A stretch of 64,000 nucleotides of DNA from Cellulomonas sp. PhB150 (GCF_003755175.1 NZ_RKHX01000004.1:248001-312000); one strand, 5' to 3'. Positions 45,085 to 54,499 are shown, counted from the stretch's first letter. The notes: a model not told the origin generated them from the sequence alone. Program-made: numbers and translations.

Positions 45085-45162
45085 TCGTCCACCGGTCCGG
45101 CGGACTTGTCCACAGGCTTTCACCCGCAGTACCCACCGGCTGTGGACGAACCCTGTGGACAA
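45085..45162. promoter_or_regulatory. Cluster of DnaA boxes
   Basis: Within the 127-base gap between two minus-strand genes: TTGTCCACA (45106-45114, plus strand), its reverse complement TGTGGACAA (45154-45162), TGTGGACGA (45141-45149, reading TCGTCCACA on the minus strand), and a weaker TCGTCCACC (45085-45093). TTGTCCACA is the preferred DnaA box of high-GC actinobacteria. No dnaA, dnaN or other origin genes are in the window, so this is more likely a titration or control site than oriC. Confidence 0.7.
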
Positions 45163-45164
45163 CT

Positions 45165-45704
45165 TCAGGCGTGCACGTCGTGCAGGTGGTGGACGACGTC
45201 GTGCAGGAAGTACTGCCCCAGCGTCTGCACCGTGAAGACCGACCCGTTCGAGCGACGGCCCGTGCGCGCCCACGCGTCGTCGGGCACGGAGTCGAACCGG
45301 TCCGCGACCACGTCGGCGGCGTCCGCGAGCTCCTCGGCGACGACCGTCGGGTCCTGCAGGTCGTAGCGGTCCGCGAGCGCCGTGGCGTCCTGGTCCCAGT
45401 TCTCGAACAGCGGGTCGACCTCGTCGAGCATGAGCGCGAGGCGGCCGTCGAAGACCCGGAAGACGTCGCGCACGTGCGCGCCGTACTCGAGCGTCGACCA
45501 CGTCGTCGGGCCCGGGCGCTGGGTGGCGTCGGTGCGGTGAAGGGCCGAGACCCAGCGGGGCGTGAGGTCACGCACCGTCCCGCCGATGGCGGTCGTCTCG
45601 GCGTCGGACGCCGTGAAGCCGCACTCCGGGCAGCGCTCCTGCAGGACCCAGGTCCAGTCCTTGTCGTCGGGCTCGATGGCGGGGGCGGCGTCCGGCGTCG
45701 TCAT
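45165..45704 (-). CDS. DinB superfamily protein with N-terminal zinc-ribbon-like motif
   Basis: A 179-residue four-helix-bundle protein of the DinB/YfiT type. Metal-ligand candidates are His in EYGAHVRDVFRVFDGRL and the His-rich end FLHDVVHHLHDVHA. A CPECGF motif near residue 25 adds a small Cys pair outside the core, seen in some actinobacterial members. Related enzymes are thiol-dependent transferases or hydrolases (for example mycothiol-dependent), but the substrate is unknown. A DnaA-box cluster lies directly after its stop. ATG at 45704. Confidence 0.8.
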   Translation of the reverse strand: MTTPDAAPAIEPDDKDWTWVLQERCPECGFTASDAETTAIGGTVRDLTPRWVSALHRTDATQRPGPTTWSTLEYGAHVRDVFRVFDGRLALMLDEVDPLFENWDQDATALADRYDLQDPTVVAEELADAADVVADRFDSVPDDAWARTGRRSNGSVFTVQTLGQYFLHDVVHHLHDVHA

Positions 45705-45722
45705 GCCCGCACGCTATCCCGG

Positions 45723-46112
45723 CTAGACGACGCCCGCGGTGTGCAGCTCGCCGTACTCGTCGTCGGTCAGCAGGCGCGACCGGATGAGGAAGCGCACGCC
45801 CTCGGGGGCCTCGAGCGAGAACCCCGCACCGCGACCCTTCACGACGTCGATCGTCAGGTGCGTGTGCTTCCAGTACTCGTACTGCGCCTTGGTCATCCAC
45901 ACCGGCACGACCACCCCGTCGCCGAGGTCCAGGTCGCCGAGGTGCTCGTCGACGTCGCCCGTGAAGAACTCGCCGACGGGGAAGCACATGGGCGACGAGC
46001 CGTCGCAGCAGCCGCCCGACTGGTGGAACATCAGCTCGCCGTGCTGCTCGCGCAGCTGCCGCAGCAGCGTGGCGGCCGCCTCGGTGACGGCGACCCTCTC
46101 GGGGATTCCCAT
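45723..46112 (-). CDS. DUF779 family protein
   Basis: A 129-residue protein of the DUF779 family, nearly always found beside an NAD-dependent aldehyde dehydrogenase, as here. Typical segments: HGELMFHQSGGCCDGSSPMCFP (with a conserved Cys pair) and VWMTKAQYEYWKHTHLTIDVVKGRGAGFSLEAPEGVRFLIRSRLL (quoted in part). Role unknown; it is assumed to assist or protect the dehydrogenase. The ATG at 46112 has GGAAGGGAG in front. A family A palindrome separates it from the dehydrogenase gene. Confidence 0.9.
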   Translation of the reverse strand: MGIPERVAVTEAAATLLRQLREQHGELMFHQSGGCCDGSSPMCFPVGEFFTGDVDEHLGDLDLGDGVVVPVWMTKAQYEYWKHTHLTIDVVKGRGAGFSLEAPEGVRFLIRSRLLTDDEYGELHTAGVV

Positions 46113-46135
46113 CGCGCTCCCTTCCTGGCCCCACC

Positions 46136-46213
46136 TAGCCGCACTTGTGACGGGTGTCATCCCCTGAGGCCCCGCGGAGCCTCAGGAGCGCACTCCCGTC
46201 ACAAGTGCGGCTA
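46136..46213. repeat. Dispersed palindromic repeat, family A copy 2
   Basis: TAGCCGCACTTGTGACGGG (46136-46154) pairs perfectly with 46195-46213 over 19 bp. Inside, CCTGAGGC (46163-46170) pairs perfectly with GCCTCAGG (46179-46186). The whole 76-78 bp element aligns with the copy at 15750-15826, including much of the interior. It lies inside what should be an aldehyde dehydrogenase/DUF779 operon. Confidence 0.92.
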
Positions 46214-46237
46214 GATCGGGCTGGTGGTCCGGCTCGG

Positions 46238-47761
<1,524 letters not shown>

Positions 47762-47848
47762 CGCGCCTCCTGGCAGGTCATCCGGACGACGAGGCGTCCG
47801 GGGCGCGGCACCTTTGCCGCGATCCTGCTGCACGGTAGGTCGCGGCAC

Positions 47849-47866
47849 GTTGCACGACCGTTGCAC
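47849..47866 (-). promoter_or_regulatory. Direct repeats upstream of the aldehyde dehydrogenase
   Basis: Reading the gene's strand, GTGCAAC occurs twice with an 11-base period (47860-47866 and 47849-47855), 88-105 bases before the dehydrogenase start. Position and repeat spacing of one helical turn fit an activator site, most simply for the GAF regulator at 48121-49362. Binding is inferred. Confidence 0.45.
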
Positions 47867-47881
47867 ACCTGCCGGGGCTGC

Positions 47882-48070
47882 CTACCGCTCCGCGCGGCGG
47901 CGCCGGAAGTCGTCCGCGATCTGCTGCGCCTGGGCGCTGACCACGCGCCGGTAGCCGTCGTACAGGCGGGCCGTGCGCCCCGAGTCGGGGTCCTCCTCGT
48001 GGGCCGTCAACCACGCCCGGCGCGCTGCGCGGACATCGTCGTCGGTGAGATGGACATGTGACTCGGTCAT
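47882..48070 (-). CDS. small hypothetical protein
   Basis: A 62-residue charged, helical protein (MTESHVHLTDDDVRAARRAW, LYDGYRRVVSAQAQQIADDF, ending in Arg-rich RRRRAER) with no known domain. The ATG at 48070 was chosen because longer in-frame versions run into the end of the regulator gene with a different composition. It lies between the GAF regulator and the aldehyde dehydrogenase on the same strand; similar short basic proteins may occur in such clusters, but I cannot name a family. Confidence 0.55.
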   Translation of the reverse strand: MTESHVHLTDDDVRAARRAWLTAHEEDPDSGRTARLYDGYRRVVSAQAQQIADDFRRRRAER

Positions 48071-48120
48071 CTGTCCAGCGTGCGCGAGGCCCGCGATCAT
48101 CGCAGTCCGGCACCCGAAGT

Positions 48121-49362
48121 TCACTCGTGCGGGTGACGGCGGCCGATCTCGCGGTCCAGGCGGGCGAGCTGCGCGTGCGCGTGCAGGTGGTGTGCCGAGC
48201 CGGGCACGCTCGACGAGGCGAGGGCGGCCCAGGCGGCCCAGTCGTCGGCGCCCTCGTCGGACGCCGCCCACCGTGCGAGCAGCTGCGGGTCGCGCGACGC
48301 GAGCACCGCGGCACGCAGCTCGTCGGCCAGCCGGGTGCGCACCTTCTCGACCCCCGGCGCGACGGACCGCGGCAGCACCGGCCCGGCGTACGCGGCCAGG
48401 GCCTGCGCCGTGTCACCGACGGCCAGTGCGGCGCGGACGACGTCGACGTCGGTGCGGACCGCGCGCGTCAGCCGGTAGGGCCTCGACTCGCTGAGCAGCG
48501 GCCCGACGAGCCGGCGCAGCCGGGACACCTCCGCGCGGACCGTCACGTCGGACAGCTCCGCGTCGGACAGCAGCACGGCGAGCTGGTCGCCCGTGAGGCC
48601 GGCGGGGTGCTCCGCGAGCAGGAGCAAGATCTCCGCGTGCCGTCCCCCGAGGCGGTGGGCGGAGACGTCGAGCGCCAGCGTCCCGCCCTGGCCGCCGAGG
48701 ACACGCAGGGTGGGCACCGGCGGTCCGGCAGGGACCGCCGAGGTGCCCCCGACCGGCCGCGAGGCGATCGTCGCCTCGATGGCGGCGGCCGTCGCGCGCA
48801 CCAGCTGCATCGCGAGCCCCGAGGCGACCACGGGGCCGCCGGTCACGTCGAGCACGCCGAGCACGTGGCCCGCGGAGTCGTGCACCGGGACGGCCGCGCA
48901 GTTCCACGGCTGGACCGGCCGCGCCCAGTGCTCGGTGCCGATGACCTGCACCTCCCGGTTGGTGGCCAGGGCCGTGCCGGGCGCGTTGGTGCCCGCGCAG
49001 TCCTCGCGCCACACCGCGCCCGCGACGAAGCCGGCGACCTCGACCTGGCGCCGCACGCGCGCGTCCCCCTCGACCCACAGCAGGCGACCGGTCTGGTCGG
49101 TGAGGGCCGCGACCCAACCGGGGTCCCGGTCGAGCAGGAGCTGGCGGACGACCGGCAGTGCGACCGACAGCGGGTGCTCGCGGCGCAGGCCCGCCAGGTC
49201 GTTCGCGCTGACGTCCACGGGCGGTGAGGACTGCTCGGGATCGACGCCGCTGCGGCGGCTGCGGCGCCACGAGTCGGCCACCACGCGGCGCACGGACCGG
49301 CCGGGCGCCTGCCCGGTCGTGACGAACTCGTCGTGTGCCGCGCTCACGGTGGCGACGCTCAT
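48121..49362 (-). CDS. GAF-domain transcriptional regulator (AcoR-like, lacking AAA+ domain)
   Basis: A 413-residue regulator. The N-terminus (VRRVVADSWRRSRRSGVDPEQ) and following GAF domain (about residues 75-205, with VWREDCAGTNAPGTALATNREVQVIGTEHWA, quoted in part) match the sensor half of AcoR-type activators of acetoin, alcohol and aldehyde genes. The sigma-54 AAA+ domain is absent; instead residues about 235-310 form an OmpR/BTAD-like winged helix (LTGDQLAVLLSDAELSDVTVRAEVSRLRRLVG). It probably activates the adjacent aldehyde dehydrogenase. AGGAGGTGCG precedes the ATG. Divergent from the TetR gene. Confidence 0.85.
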   Translation of the reverse strand: MSVATVSAAHDEFVTTGQAPGRSVRRVVADSWRRSRRSGVDPEQSSPPVDVSANDLAGLRREHPLSVALPVVRQLLLDRDPGWVAALTDQTGRLLWVEGDARVRRQVEVAGFVAGAVWREDCAGTNAPGTALATNREVQVIGTEHWARPVQPWNCAAVPVHDSAGHVLGVLDVTGGPVVASGLAMQLVRATAAAIEATIASRPVGGTSAVPAGPPVPTLRVLGGQGGTLALDVSAHRLGGRHAEILLLLAEHPAGLTGDQLAVLLSDAELSDVTVRAEVSRLRRLVGPLLSESRPYRLTRAVRTDVDVVRAALAVGDTAQALAAYAGPVLPRSVAPGVEKVRTRLADELRAAVLASRDPQLLARWAASDEGADDWAAWAALASSSVPGSAHHLHAHAQLARLDREIGRRHPHE

Positions 49363-49518
49363 CGCACCTCCTGGCCGACGTCGTCGTCGGGACCTCTTCG
49401 AGTGTAGGGACGCGTGTCCAGTTCCGGCAGGGCGGCGGCAGGTGAAGGGCCTGTGCACATCGCACGGATCACCCCGCGGGCGGTGTGGTTTTCTGACGCG
49501 ACGTGCGAGGATGTCACC

Positions 49519-50124
49519 ATGCCCAAGATCATCGGCGGATCGCTGCACGAGCACCGTGAGCAGACCCGCCAGAAGCTCTTCGCGGCGCTGTCGACCCTCA
49601 TGGCCGAGCAGGGCTTCGACGCCATCACCCTCGCCGAGATCGCACAGGCGGCCGGCGTCGGCCGCACGGCGGTCTACAACCACTTCCCGGACAAGGAAGC
49701 GCTGCTCGTCAGCTTCATCACCCACGAGACCGACCAGTACGCCGCGACGCTGCAGCGCGCGCTGGACGACATCGACGACCCGGTCGAGCAGCTGCGCACC
49801 TACGTCCGCCAGCAGACGCAGCTCAAGCGCGTCTACCACGTGGCCCCCGGGCCGGAGCTGCGCTCGGTGCTGTCCCGCAGCACGCAGCAGCGTGTCCGCG
49901 AGCACGTGGTGATCGTCGAGCAGGTGCTGCGCGAGATCCTCGCGGCCGGCATCTCGTCGGGCGCCTTCCCCGAGCAGGACCTCGACACGACGGTCCCGCT
50001 GGTCAACGCGTGCCTGTCCGGGCGCGGCGTGCCCGACGACGGCCCGGCCCGCGAGCGCGCGATCGCCCAGACCGAGGCGTTCGTGCTCCGCGCCGTCGGC
50101 GCGCCCGTGCTCGTCCCCGCCTGA
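49519..50124 (+). CDS. TetR family transcriptional regulator
   Basis: A 201-residue TetR regulator. The helix-turn-helix is FDAITLAEIAQAAGVGRTAVYNHFPDKEALL (about residues 33-63); the rest is the helical ligand-binding domain. Target genes are uncertain: the divergent GAF regulator or the gene that follows 1 base after the stop are candidates. ATG at 49519; upstream in-frame sequence lacks family similarity. Confidence 0.88.
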   Translation: MPKIIGGSLHEHREQTRQKLFAALSTLMAEQGFDAITLAEIAQAAGVGRTAVYNHFPDKEALLVSFITHETDQYAATLQRALDDIDDPVEQLRTYVRQQTQLKRVYHVAPGPELRSVLSRSTQQRVREHVVIVEQVLREILAAGISSGAFPEQDLDTTVPLVNACLSGRGVPDDGPARERAIAQTEAFVLRAVGAPVLVPA

Positions 50125-50125
50125 G

Positions 50126-51262
50126 GTGCCCGCTCCCGCGTCCGGCCGCGGCCGGCGACCCTCCGGCGCGCGCCACCACGGCCGACCCACCCCCACCCGC
50201 CGTGGTGCGGCCCGCGACGACCAGCCCCGCGAGACCCCCATCGAGGTCACGTTCCTGCCCGGCCTGGGCGACGTGCTGGCCGACGAGATCGCCGAGGTGC
50301 TGCACCCGCGCCGCCCAGCCGCCCCGGTGGCCGGCCGCGACGACGCCCTCGCGGTCGCGGTCAGCACCCCCCTGGCCCACACCCGGCGCCTGACCACGGC
50401 GGTCGCCGTCTTCCTCGTCCTGCACTTCGACGTTCCCCGGCCCAAGTCGCTGACCAGCGGCGACCACCTCGCCCGGATCGTCGAGGCCATGTACGCCTCG
50501 CTGCGCGTCGCCGGCTCGTCAACCTTCCGCTTCGAGGCGGCGGGCAGCGACTCCTCGGTGTTCGCGCGGCTGGCCTCCGAGCTCAACGCCGCGACCGGGC
50601 TGAAGTACGACGAGAAGGACGGCGAGCTCGTCGTCCGCGTCCGCCGCGGCCCGGCCCGCGGCGAGGGCGACCCCGGCTGGGACGTGCTGGTCCGCGTCGG
50701 CAACCGCCCCCTGTCCGCCCGCCCCTGGCGCGAGGCCGACTACCCGGGCGCCGCGAACGCCACGATCGCCGCGGCCATGACCCGGATCGCCGGCGTCGTC
50801 CCCGAGGACCGCGTCGTCAACCTCATGTGCGGCTCGGGCACGCTGCTGATCGAGCGCCTGCTGGCCGGCCCCGCGGCGGCGGCCGTCGGCATCGACGACT
50901 CGAACGACGCGATCGCCGCCGCCGTCGAGAACCTCGCGGCCGCGAAGCTGACCCGCGCGGCGACGCTGATCACCGCCGACATCCGCGACCCGCAGCTCGA
51001 GGGCGGCTACGACCTGCTGCTCGCCGACCCCCCGTGGGGCACGCTGCACGGCTCGCACGCGACCAACGCCGAGCTGCACGCCGACCTGCTGCGCTCGGCC
51101 CACCGCCTGGCCGCGCCCGGCGCGCGCCTGCTGGTGCTCACGCACGAGATCAAGCTCATGGACCGCTGCCTGCGCGAGACGGACCAGTGGCAGCTCCGCG
51201 AGGTCACCCGCGTCTTCGCCAAGGGCCACCACCCGCGCATCTACGTGCTCGACCGGGTCTGA
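50126..51262 (+). CDS. THUMP-type RNA methyltransferase
   Basis: A 378-residue SAM-dependent methyltransferase of the RlmL/TrmN (UPF0020) kind. The first 45 residues are a basic, disordered tail; a THUMP-like region follows (FLPGLGDVLADEIAEVL to about residue 165); the Rossmann methylase has the SAM motif VVNLMCGSGTLLIERLLAG and the catalytic LLADPPWGTL (DPPW-like, for N-methylation of G or A). It likely modifies rRNA or tRNA. The GTG start is 1 base after the TetR stop. A family B palindrome follows. Confidence 0.87.
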   Translation: MPAPASGRGRRPSGARHHGRPTPTRRGAARDDQPRETPIEVTFLPGLGDVLADEIAEVLHPRRPAAPVAGRDDALAVAVSTPLAHTRRLTTAVAVFLVLHFDVPRPKSLTSGDHLARIVEAMYASLRVAGSSTFRFEAAGSDSSVFARLASELNAATGLKYDEKDGELVVRVRRGPARGEGDPGWDVLVRVGNRPLSARPWREADYPGAANATIAAAMTRIAGVVPEDRVVNLMCGSGTLLIERLLAGPAAAAVGIDDSNDAIAAAVENLAAAKLTRAATLITADIRDPQLEGGYDLLLADPPWGTLHGSHATNAELHADLLRSAHRLAAPGARLLVLTHEIKLMDRCLRETDQWQLREVTRVFAKGHHPRIYVLDRV

Positions 51263-51275
51263 CGCCCGCTCGCGG

Positions 51276-51326
51276 GCCTGTGTTCAGCGTTGGTCACGCA
51301 TGGCGGCATGAACGCTGAACACAGCC
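51276..51326. repeat. Dispersed palindromic repeat, family B copy 2
   Basis: CTGTGTTCAGCGTT (51278-51291) pairs perfectly with AACGCTGAACACAG (51311-51324). The 39-base core from GTTCAGCG to CGCTGAAC aligns with the copy at 35567-35605 at 32 of 39 positions, without gaps; the differences are in the interior. It lies between the convergent methyltransferase and acyltransferase genes. Confidence 0.88.
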
Positions 51327-51346
51327 GCTGATCGAGCGCGGTCCGC

Positions 51347-52396
51347 TCAGCCGACGTCGCTCGACAGGCCAACCGGGTCGTTGGCCGCGATCCACTGGTC
51401 CGTGCGCAGCCACGACGCGAACAGCCAGTCCTCCTGCGCCGCACGGTCGCGCGGCACGTCGGCCGGGTCCACCGACCAGCCCTTCATGATGATCCGCTTG
51501 TCCATGGGCAGCTCGCGCCAGATGTCGCGCGTCGTCACGAGCCGGTCGAGGCCGGTGTGCGCGACGAACACCACGCCGGCGTCCGGTGCGGCTTCCAGCG
51601 CGGAGAGCAGGCCGCCCGCGTGGGGCGCCATGACGTTGACCATCTGCTCGGCCTGCAGGGCGAGGTCGTCGCGGCCGCGGGCCCGCAGCGCCTCGATCCG
51701 GGCGGTCCGGCGCCGCGGCGTGACGTTGCCGCCCTCGGGGAAGATGAGCAGCGCGCTGCGGTCGTCGAGCAGCTCGGCCAGGTCGCCGACGGCCGACGCG
51801 AGGCCGGGTGCGCCCGTGCGGCGCGCGGAGTGCGGCGTGACGAACTGGGTGGGCAGGCGGTTGAGCAGGATGTCGATCGCCGGGTCCCACTGCAGCGTGT
51901 CCTTGAGGACGATGAGCGGCTCGCGGTCGAACCAGTTGAGCAGCGCGTGGACCAGGATGAACGAGTCACCGGGTCCGGCGTGCCGGCTCGCGACGATGAT
52001 CGGGCGGCCGGTCAGCACGGCACCCACGTCGGCGTCCTGCACGTCGATGGTCAGGCGCAGCGTCCAGCGGATCTGCCAGAACAGCACCTGCAGCATCCGG
52101 CCCGCGAAGACGTAGTGGGCCCGCTGGAAGCGCGGCCGGTGGATCGCCCAGCCGAACCCGGACGCGACCCACAGCGCGAACGCGACGATGATGACGACCG
52201 CGTCCCAGAACAGGTAGAACGTCGCCATCCACAGGATGCGCGTGACCCGGAGCTTCCCGGGCAGCAGCCACGTGATCACGCCGCCGACGAGCACGACGAG
52301 CACCGCCCCGACGGGGAGCCACACGAGCGCGACGGCGACGAGCAGCGGAGCGAGCAGCACACGCCGCACCCAGCGGGGCGGCAGGCGCCAAGTCAC
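51347..52396 (-). CDS. lysophospholipid acyltransferase (PlsC-like) membrane protein
   Basis: A 349-residue acyltransferase. Two or three N-terminal helices (about residues 12-45 and 55-80) anchor it; the PlsC-type motifs follow: ASRHAGPGDSF (HX4D catalytic His/Asp) and LIFPEGGNVT (substrate binding). It probably acylates lysophospholipids or related lipids at the membrane. The GTG start at 52396 overlaps the patatin stop by 4 bases, so hydrolysis and re-acylation of membrane lipids may be coupled. Confidence 0.85.
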   Translation of the reverse strand: MTWRLPPRWVRRVLLAPLLVAVALVWLPVGAVLVVLVGGVITWLLPGKLRVTRILWMATFYLFWDAVVIIVAFALWVASGFGWAIHRPRFQRAHYVFAGRMLQVLFWQIRWTLRLTIDVQDADVGAVLTGRPIIVASRHAGPGDSFILVHALLNWFDREPLIVLKDTLQWDPAIDILLNRLPTQFVTPHSARRTGAPGLASAVGDLAELLDDRSALLIFPEGGNVTPRRRTARIEALRARGRDDLALQAEQMVNVMAPHAGGLLSALEAAPDAGVVFVAHTGLDRLVTTRDIWRELPMDKRIIMKGWSVDPADVPRDRAAQEDWLFASWLRTDQWIAANDPVGLSSDVG

Positions 52397-53211
52397 TGCT
52401 CGGCCAGGTAGCGCGCGCTCGCCTCGTAGGCGGCGTCGATGCGCGCCCGCGTCGCGTCGAGCTTGCGGTACGACGTGAGCTTCTCGTCGCCCGGCTTCGC
52501 GCCGCCGCTCGGCAGCACGTGCACGCTGACGCCCTCGGGGACCATGTCGATCTCCCGGGAGAACCGGTGCCGGCGCGCGATCTCGAAGCTCACGCGCGCC
52601 ACGTCCGACGGCTTGTCGGGCACCACGAGCGACTCCTCGATCCGGCCGACCTGCAGCACGTACACCCGGGTGGCACCGCGCCGGATCGCCTCGCCGAGCG
52701 GGATGGAGTTGACGATCCCCCCGTCGACGAAGTGCTCGCCGTCGATCTCGGTGGCGGGCAGGATGCCGGGCACCGACGAGGACGCGAGCACCGCGGGGAT
52801 CAGCGGCCCGGAGTCGAACCAGCGTTCGGCGGCGCGCTCGATGCTGGCTGCGGTGACGGCCAGCGGCACCTGCAGCCCTTCGAACGTCGGGTCCTCGCCG
52901 AGCATGTCGACGAGCAGCGCGCGCAGCGGCGCGGGGTCGTTCAGGTGCGTGCGCGACCTCGCGAGCCGGCGCAGCTGCTTGGGCCAGGAGTCGCCGTAGA
53001 TCGCGGCGGCCGCGGGCGAGGCCCAGGCCTCGACGAGCCGGTCGACCACGGCGATCGTGGGGTCGTGCGCCACGGCCGCGCCGTTGATCGCGCCGATGGA
53101 CGTCCCGACGATCGTGTCCGGCACGATCCCCGCCTCGAACAGGGCGCGCAGCATGCCGACCTGCACGGCGCCGCGCACCCCTCCGCCGCCCAGCACGAGT
53201 CCGATGGTCAC
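52393..53211 (-). CDS. patatin-like phospholipase (RssA type)
   Basis: A 272-residue Ser-Asp dyad hydrolase. Seen: oxyanion loop LGGGGVRGA (residues 7-15), nucleophile Ser38 in GTSIG, and Asp163 in FVDGG. The domain is complete and close to minimal patatin size. It cleaves acyl chains from lipids. The GTG at 53211 starts at the first strand (TIGLVLGGGG); an ATG further upstream would add about 13 residues. Coupled to the acyltransferase downstream. Confidence 0.9.
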   Translation of the reverse strand: MTIGLVLGGGGVRGAVQVGMLRALFEAGIVPDTIVGTSIGAINGAAVAHDPTIAVVDRLVEAWASPAAAAIYGDSWPKQLRRLARSRTHLNDPAPLRALLVDMLGEDPTFEGLQVPLAVTAASIERAAERWFDSGPLIPAVLASSSVPGILPATEIDGEHFVDGGIVNSIPLGEAIRRGATRVYVLQVGRIEESLVVPDKPSDVARVSFEIARRHRFSREIDMVPEGVSVHVLPSGGAKPGDEKLTSYRKLDATRARIDAAYEASARYLAEQ

Positions 53212-53288
53212 CCCCGGATCGTGGCACACCGGGATGGGTCGTGTGATGAGGTGGGCTGCGTCGACGTCCTCGTCGTCGGCCTTCTGGT

Positions 53289-54437
53289 CTACGCCGCTGC
53301 CTTCGTCGCGTCCTTCTCGCTCTGACGGGCAGCGATCGCCCGCTTGAGCACGGGGGCCAGGGGCCGCTCCACGAGGCGGTGCACGAGCCACGCCAGGCAC
53401 AGCATCCCGACGATCGTCAGCGTGAGCGTCACGTGCGGGTCCACCCCGCGACGCGAGAGCGAGGTGATGACGAACCAGCCCAGGTGCTCGTGCACGAGGT
53501 AGAAGGGGTAGGTCAGCAGCCCGGCGGTGGTCAGCCACCGCCACCTCGCCCAGCGCAGCCAGCCCAGCGCGACCGCCGCGACCGCCAGGTAGGAGGCCGC
53601 GACCACCGCGATGATCACCACCGGCGAGCGCTGGATGTACATGTCCGTGCCGGGGTGCCACAGGTCCGCGACCACGCGCCGCTGCCCGAGCGCGAAGCTC
53701 ACCGCCACCAGCGCCCACAGGCCAGGCGTGCTGCCGAACCGGTGGACGAGGTAGAGCGCCATGCCGCCGACGAAGAACGGCGCGTGGTCCGGCATCAGGA
53801 GCTCGTCGAGCAGCGGCGAGTCGATCGCGGTGACGAGCAGCGACGCGGCCAGCCACACCCACGCGAACCGCACGACGCGCTCCCGGCTCGCACCCGCGCC
53901 GCGCAGCACGGCGATCGCGAACAGCACGTAGAACCACGCCTCGACCCACAGCGTCCAGTCCACGCCGAGGATGCGTGGCGCCCCCGCAGGCACCTGGAGC
54001 AGGGTCAGGTTGACGAGGACGTCGTCGGGCCGGGGTGTCCCCGCGACCTTCGGGAAGGCGACCATCGCGACGACGAGGAGGCCCAGCGCCGCCCAGTAGG
54101 CCGGGAACACCCGCGCGACGCGAGACGCCGCGAAGGCACGCACCGTGCGCCCCCAGCCGCTCATGCAGATGACGAACCCGCTGATGATGAAGAAGAGCTG
54201 TACGCCGATCGGCCCGTAGACCGCGACCGAGGAGATCCGCGGGAACAGGTCGGCCGGGTCCGCGCCCCAGCGGCGCGTCATGTCCGAGCGCGCGGTGTAG
54301 TGGTAGAGGCAGACCGCCAGCGCGGCCAGCAGCCGGAGCCCGTCGAGCGCGCGCAGCCGGGTGCCCCGCGCGGGGGCGCCATGCGCCGGGAGGTCACCCG
54401 CCGGTCCGGCGACCGGCGCGAGGGCTGTCTGGGTCAT
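53289..54437 (-). CDS. acyltransferase family 3 membrane protein
   Basis: A 382-residue protein with about ten membrane helices of the AT3 (OafA/NodX) family. Diagnostic pieces: RALDGLRLLAALAVCLYHY near the N-terminus with the catalytic His, GVQLFFIISGFVICMS, and SRVARVFPAYW. Members transfer acetyl or other acyl groups to surface sugars or antibiotics. Start at the ATG 54437, directly before the family pattern. Monocistronic; divergent from the NHL/thioredoxin gene. Confidence 0.88.
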   Translation of the reverse strand: MTQTALAPVAGPAGDLPAHGAPARGTRLRALDGLRLLAALAVCLYHYTARSDMTRRWGADPADLFPRISSVAVYGPIGVQLFFIISGFVICMSGWGRTVRAFAASRVARVFPAYWAALGLLVVAMVAFPKVAGTPRPDDVLVNLTLLQVPAGAPRILGVDWTLWVEAWFYVLFAIAVLRGAGASRERVVRFAWVWLAASLLVTAIDSPLLDELLMPDHAPFFVGGMALYLVHRFGSTPGLWALVAVSFALGQRRVVADLWHPGTDMYIQRSPVVIIAVVAASYLAVAAVALGWLRWARWRWLTTAGLLTYPFYLVHEHLGWFVITSLSRRGVDPHVTLTLTIVGMLCLAWLVHRLVERPLAPVLKRAIAARQSEKDATKAAA

Positions 54438-54468
54438 CCGGCGGAGTCTGGCAGCGCCGGGCGAGCAG

Positions 54469-54499
54469 CCGGTGAACAGCGGTCCGCGGTCCGGTGAAC
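54469..54499. repeat. Direct repeat in a divergent promoter region
   Basis: CCGGTGAAC occurs at 54469-54477 and 54491-54499, 22 bases apart (two helical turns), in the region between the AT3 acyltransferase and the NHL/thioredoxin gene. It may be a regulator site; no named regulator fits. Confidence 0.4.

Noticed and set aside
45038..45164. Chromosomal replication origin
   Set aside because: Only about four DnaA boxes, no AT-rich unwinding region, and none of the usual neighbours (dnaA, dnaN, recF, gyrB, rpmH).
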